Shown here: one piece after another, positions 5,759 through 6,040 of the stretch | How positions within the stretch are numbered: the first letter of the stretch is position 1 | Layout: each line of letters starts with the position of its first letter | NCBI GenBank assembly: GCA_003224995.1 | Contig: QIAI01000089.1 | Location: 1 to 6,040 of the forward strand | Direction of reading: 5' to 3' | Length of the DNA: 6,040 bases | Origin: Acidobacteriota bacterium | GTDB taxonomy: Bacteria > Acidobacteriota > Terriglobia > Terriglobales > Acidobacteriaceae | The notes under the pieces: model-generated | The model's input: the letters and a program-made list of their open reading frames with translations, nothing else | Database searches by the model: none | What the model was told of the DNA's origin: nothing | Program-made: the position numbers and the translations under genes

Positions 5759-5764
5759 CCAGTG

Positions 5765-6040
5765 GTGCGGCGATCTGTCTCCATGACCGGAATGCTGCTG
5801 CTCCTCGGTTCAGTCGTTTGCTGGGGGCAACGCGGCGGCGGGTTTCATGGAGGAGCGGGTTTCGCCGGGCACAGCGGAATGCGTGCGGGCGGCGGGTTCC
5901 ACGGCGGCGCGGCGAACTCTGCCGCGCGAGGCTCATTTGCCGGCGCACCGCGTTCCGGTTTTCATTCCGGCAACGGATTCCATCATCCGGGCAACGGCTT
6001 CCATTATCCCAACCACGGCCCGCACATCATCATTCAAAAT
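5765..6040 (+). CDS. Exported Gly/His-rich low-complexity protein, N-terminal part
   Basis: The gene is cut by the right edge after 92 visible codons in one open frame. From GTG 5765 the protein starts MRRSVSMTGMLLLLGSVVCWG: two arginines then a hydrophobic core, a good signal peptide with cleavage probably near Gly21-Gln22. The mature part is low-complexity, rich in Gly, His, Phe, Ala and Asn, with repeated GFH units (GGGFHGG twice, then SGFHSGNGFHHPGNGFHYP). I do not recognise a family. Similar Gly/His-rich exported proteins are often annotated as hypothetical, and His clusters can bind metals, but that is a guess. ATG 5783 and ATG 5792 are alternative starts, but both lose the positive end of the signal peptide. 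No Shine-Dalgarno precedes any of the starts. The distance to the TATAAT box suggests a leaderless or very short-leader transcript. Confidence 0.65.
   Translation, partial: MRRSVSMTGMLLLLGSVVCWGQRGGGFHGGAGFAGHSGMRAGGGFHGGAANSAARGSFAGAPRSGFHSGNGFHHPGNGFHYPNHGPHIIIQN

Overview
The window looks like a piece of an Acidobacteriota (Terriglobia-type) chromosome. It is fairly GC-rich, has a Gram-negative envelope gene (lpxD), and its TonB-domain protein, exported S51 peptidase and CCA/poly(A)-polymerase-type enzyme all read like variants I recall from that phylum. This placement comes from memory of the families, not from a search. I see no mobile element, CRISPR array, rRNA or tRNA gene.

Layout. 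Positions 1-309 (+) hold the C-terminal end of a PlsC-type acyltransferase. Directly behind it, 313-1108 (+) holds a TonB C-terminal-domain protein whose reading frame is broken near 620-640. It converges with lpxD (1109-2119, -), and the two stop codons abut inside one TGATCA palindrome. Upstream of lpxD on the same strand are a small conserved-looking protein with two similar beta-rich halves (2233-2769, -) and an exported cyanophycinase-like S51 peptidase (2892-3875, -). A 308-bp divergent spacer (3876-4183) follows; it carries several inverted repeats and the probable promoters. Then comes a tRNA nucleotidyltransferase/poly(A)-polymerase-type gene (4184-5720, +), broken by a frame change and an apparent internal deletion near 4431-4441. 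It ends in an unusual Pro/Ala/Lys tail. A TATAAT box lies just before the last gene, an exported Gly/His-rich protein (5765 onward, +) that runs off the window.

How the genes fit together. plsC (phospholipid synthesis), lpxD (lipid A synthesis) and the TonB-domain protein all concern the cell envelope. The S51 peptidase and the Gly/His-rich protein are probably secreted. The transferase gene is a separate RNA-processing unit. No obvious multi-gene pathway is encoded here.

Most notable are the two broken genes within 4 kb, both with a net +1 frame change. The second also lacks about 20 residues, where the third catalytic carboxylate of the nucleotidyltransferase domain should be. Either the genes are decaying or the assembly has local errors; the sequence alone cannot decide. 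I do not see a convincing new multi-gene system. The rest is largely ordinary housekeeping and envelope sequence with a few regulatory details worth checking.
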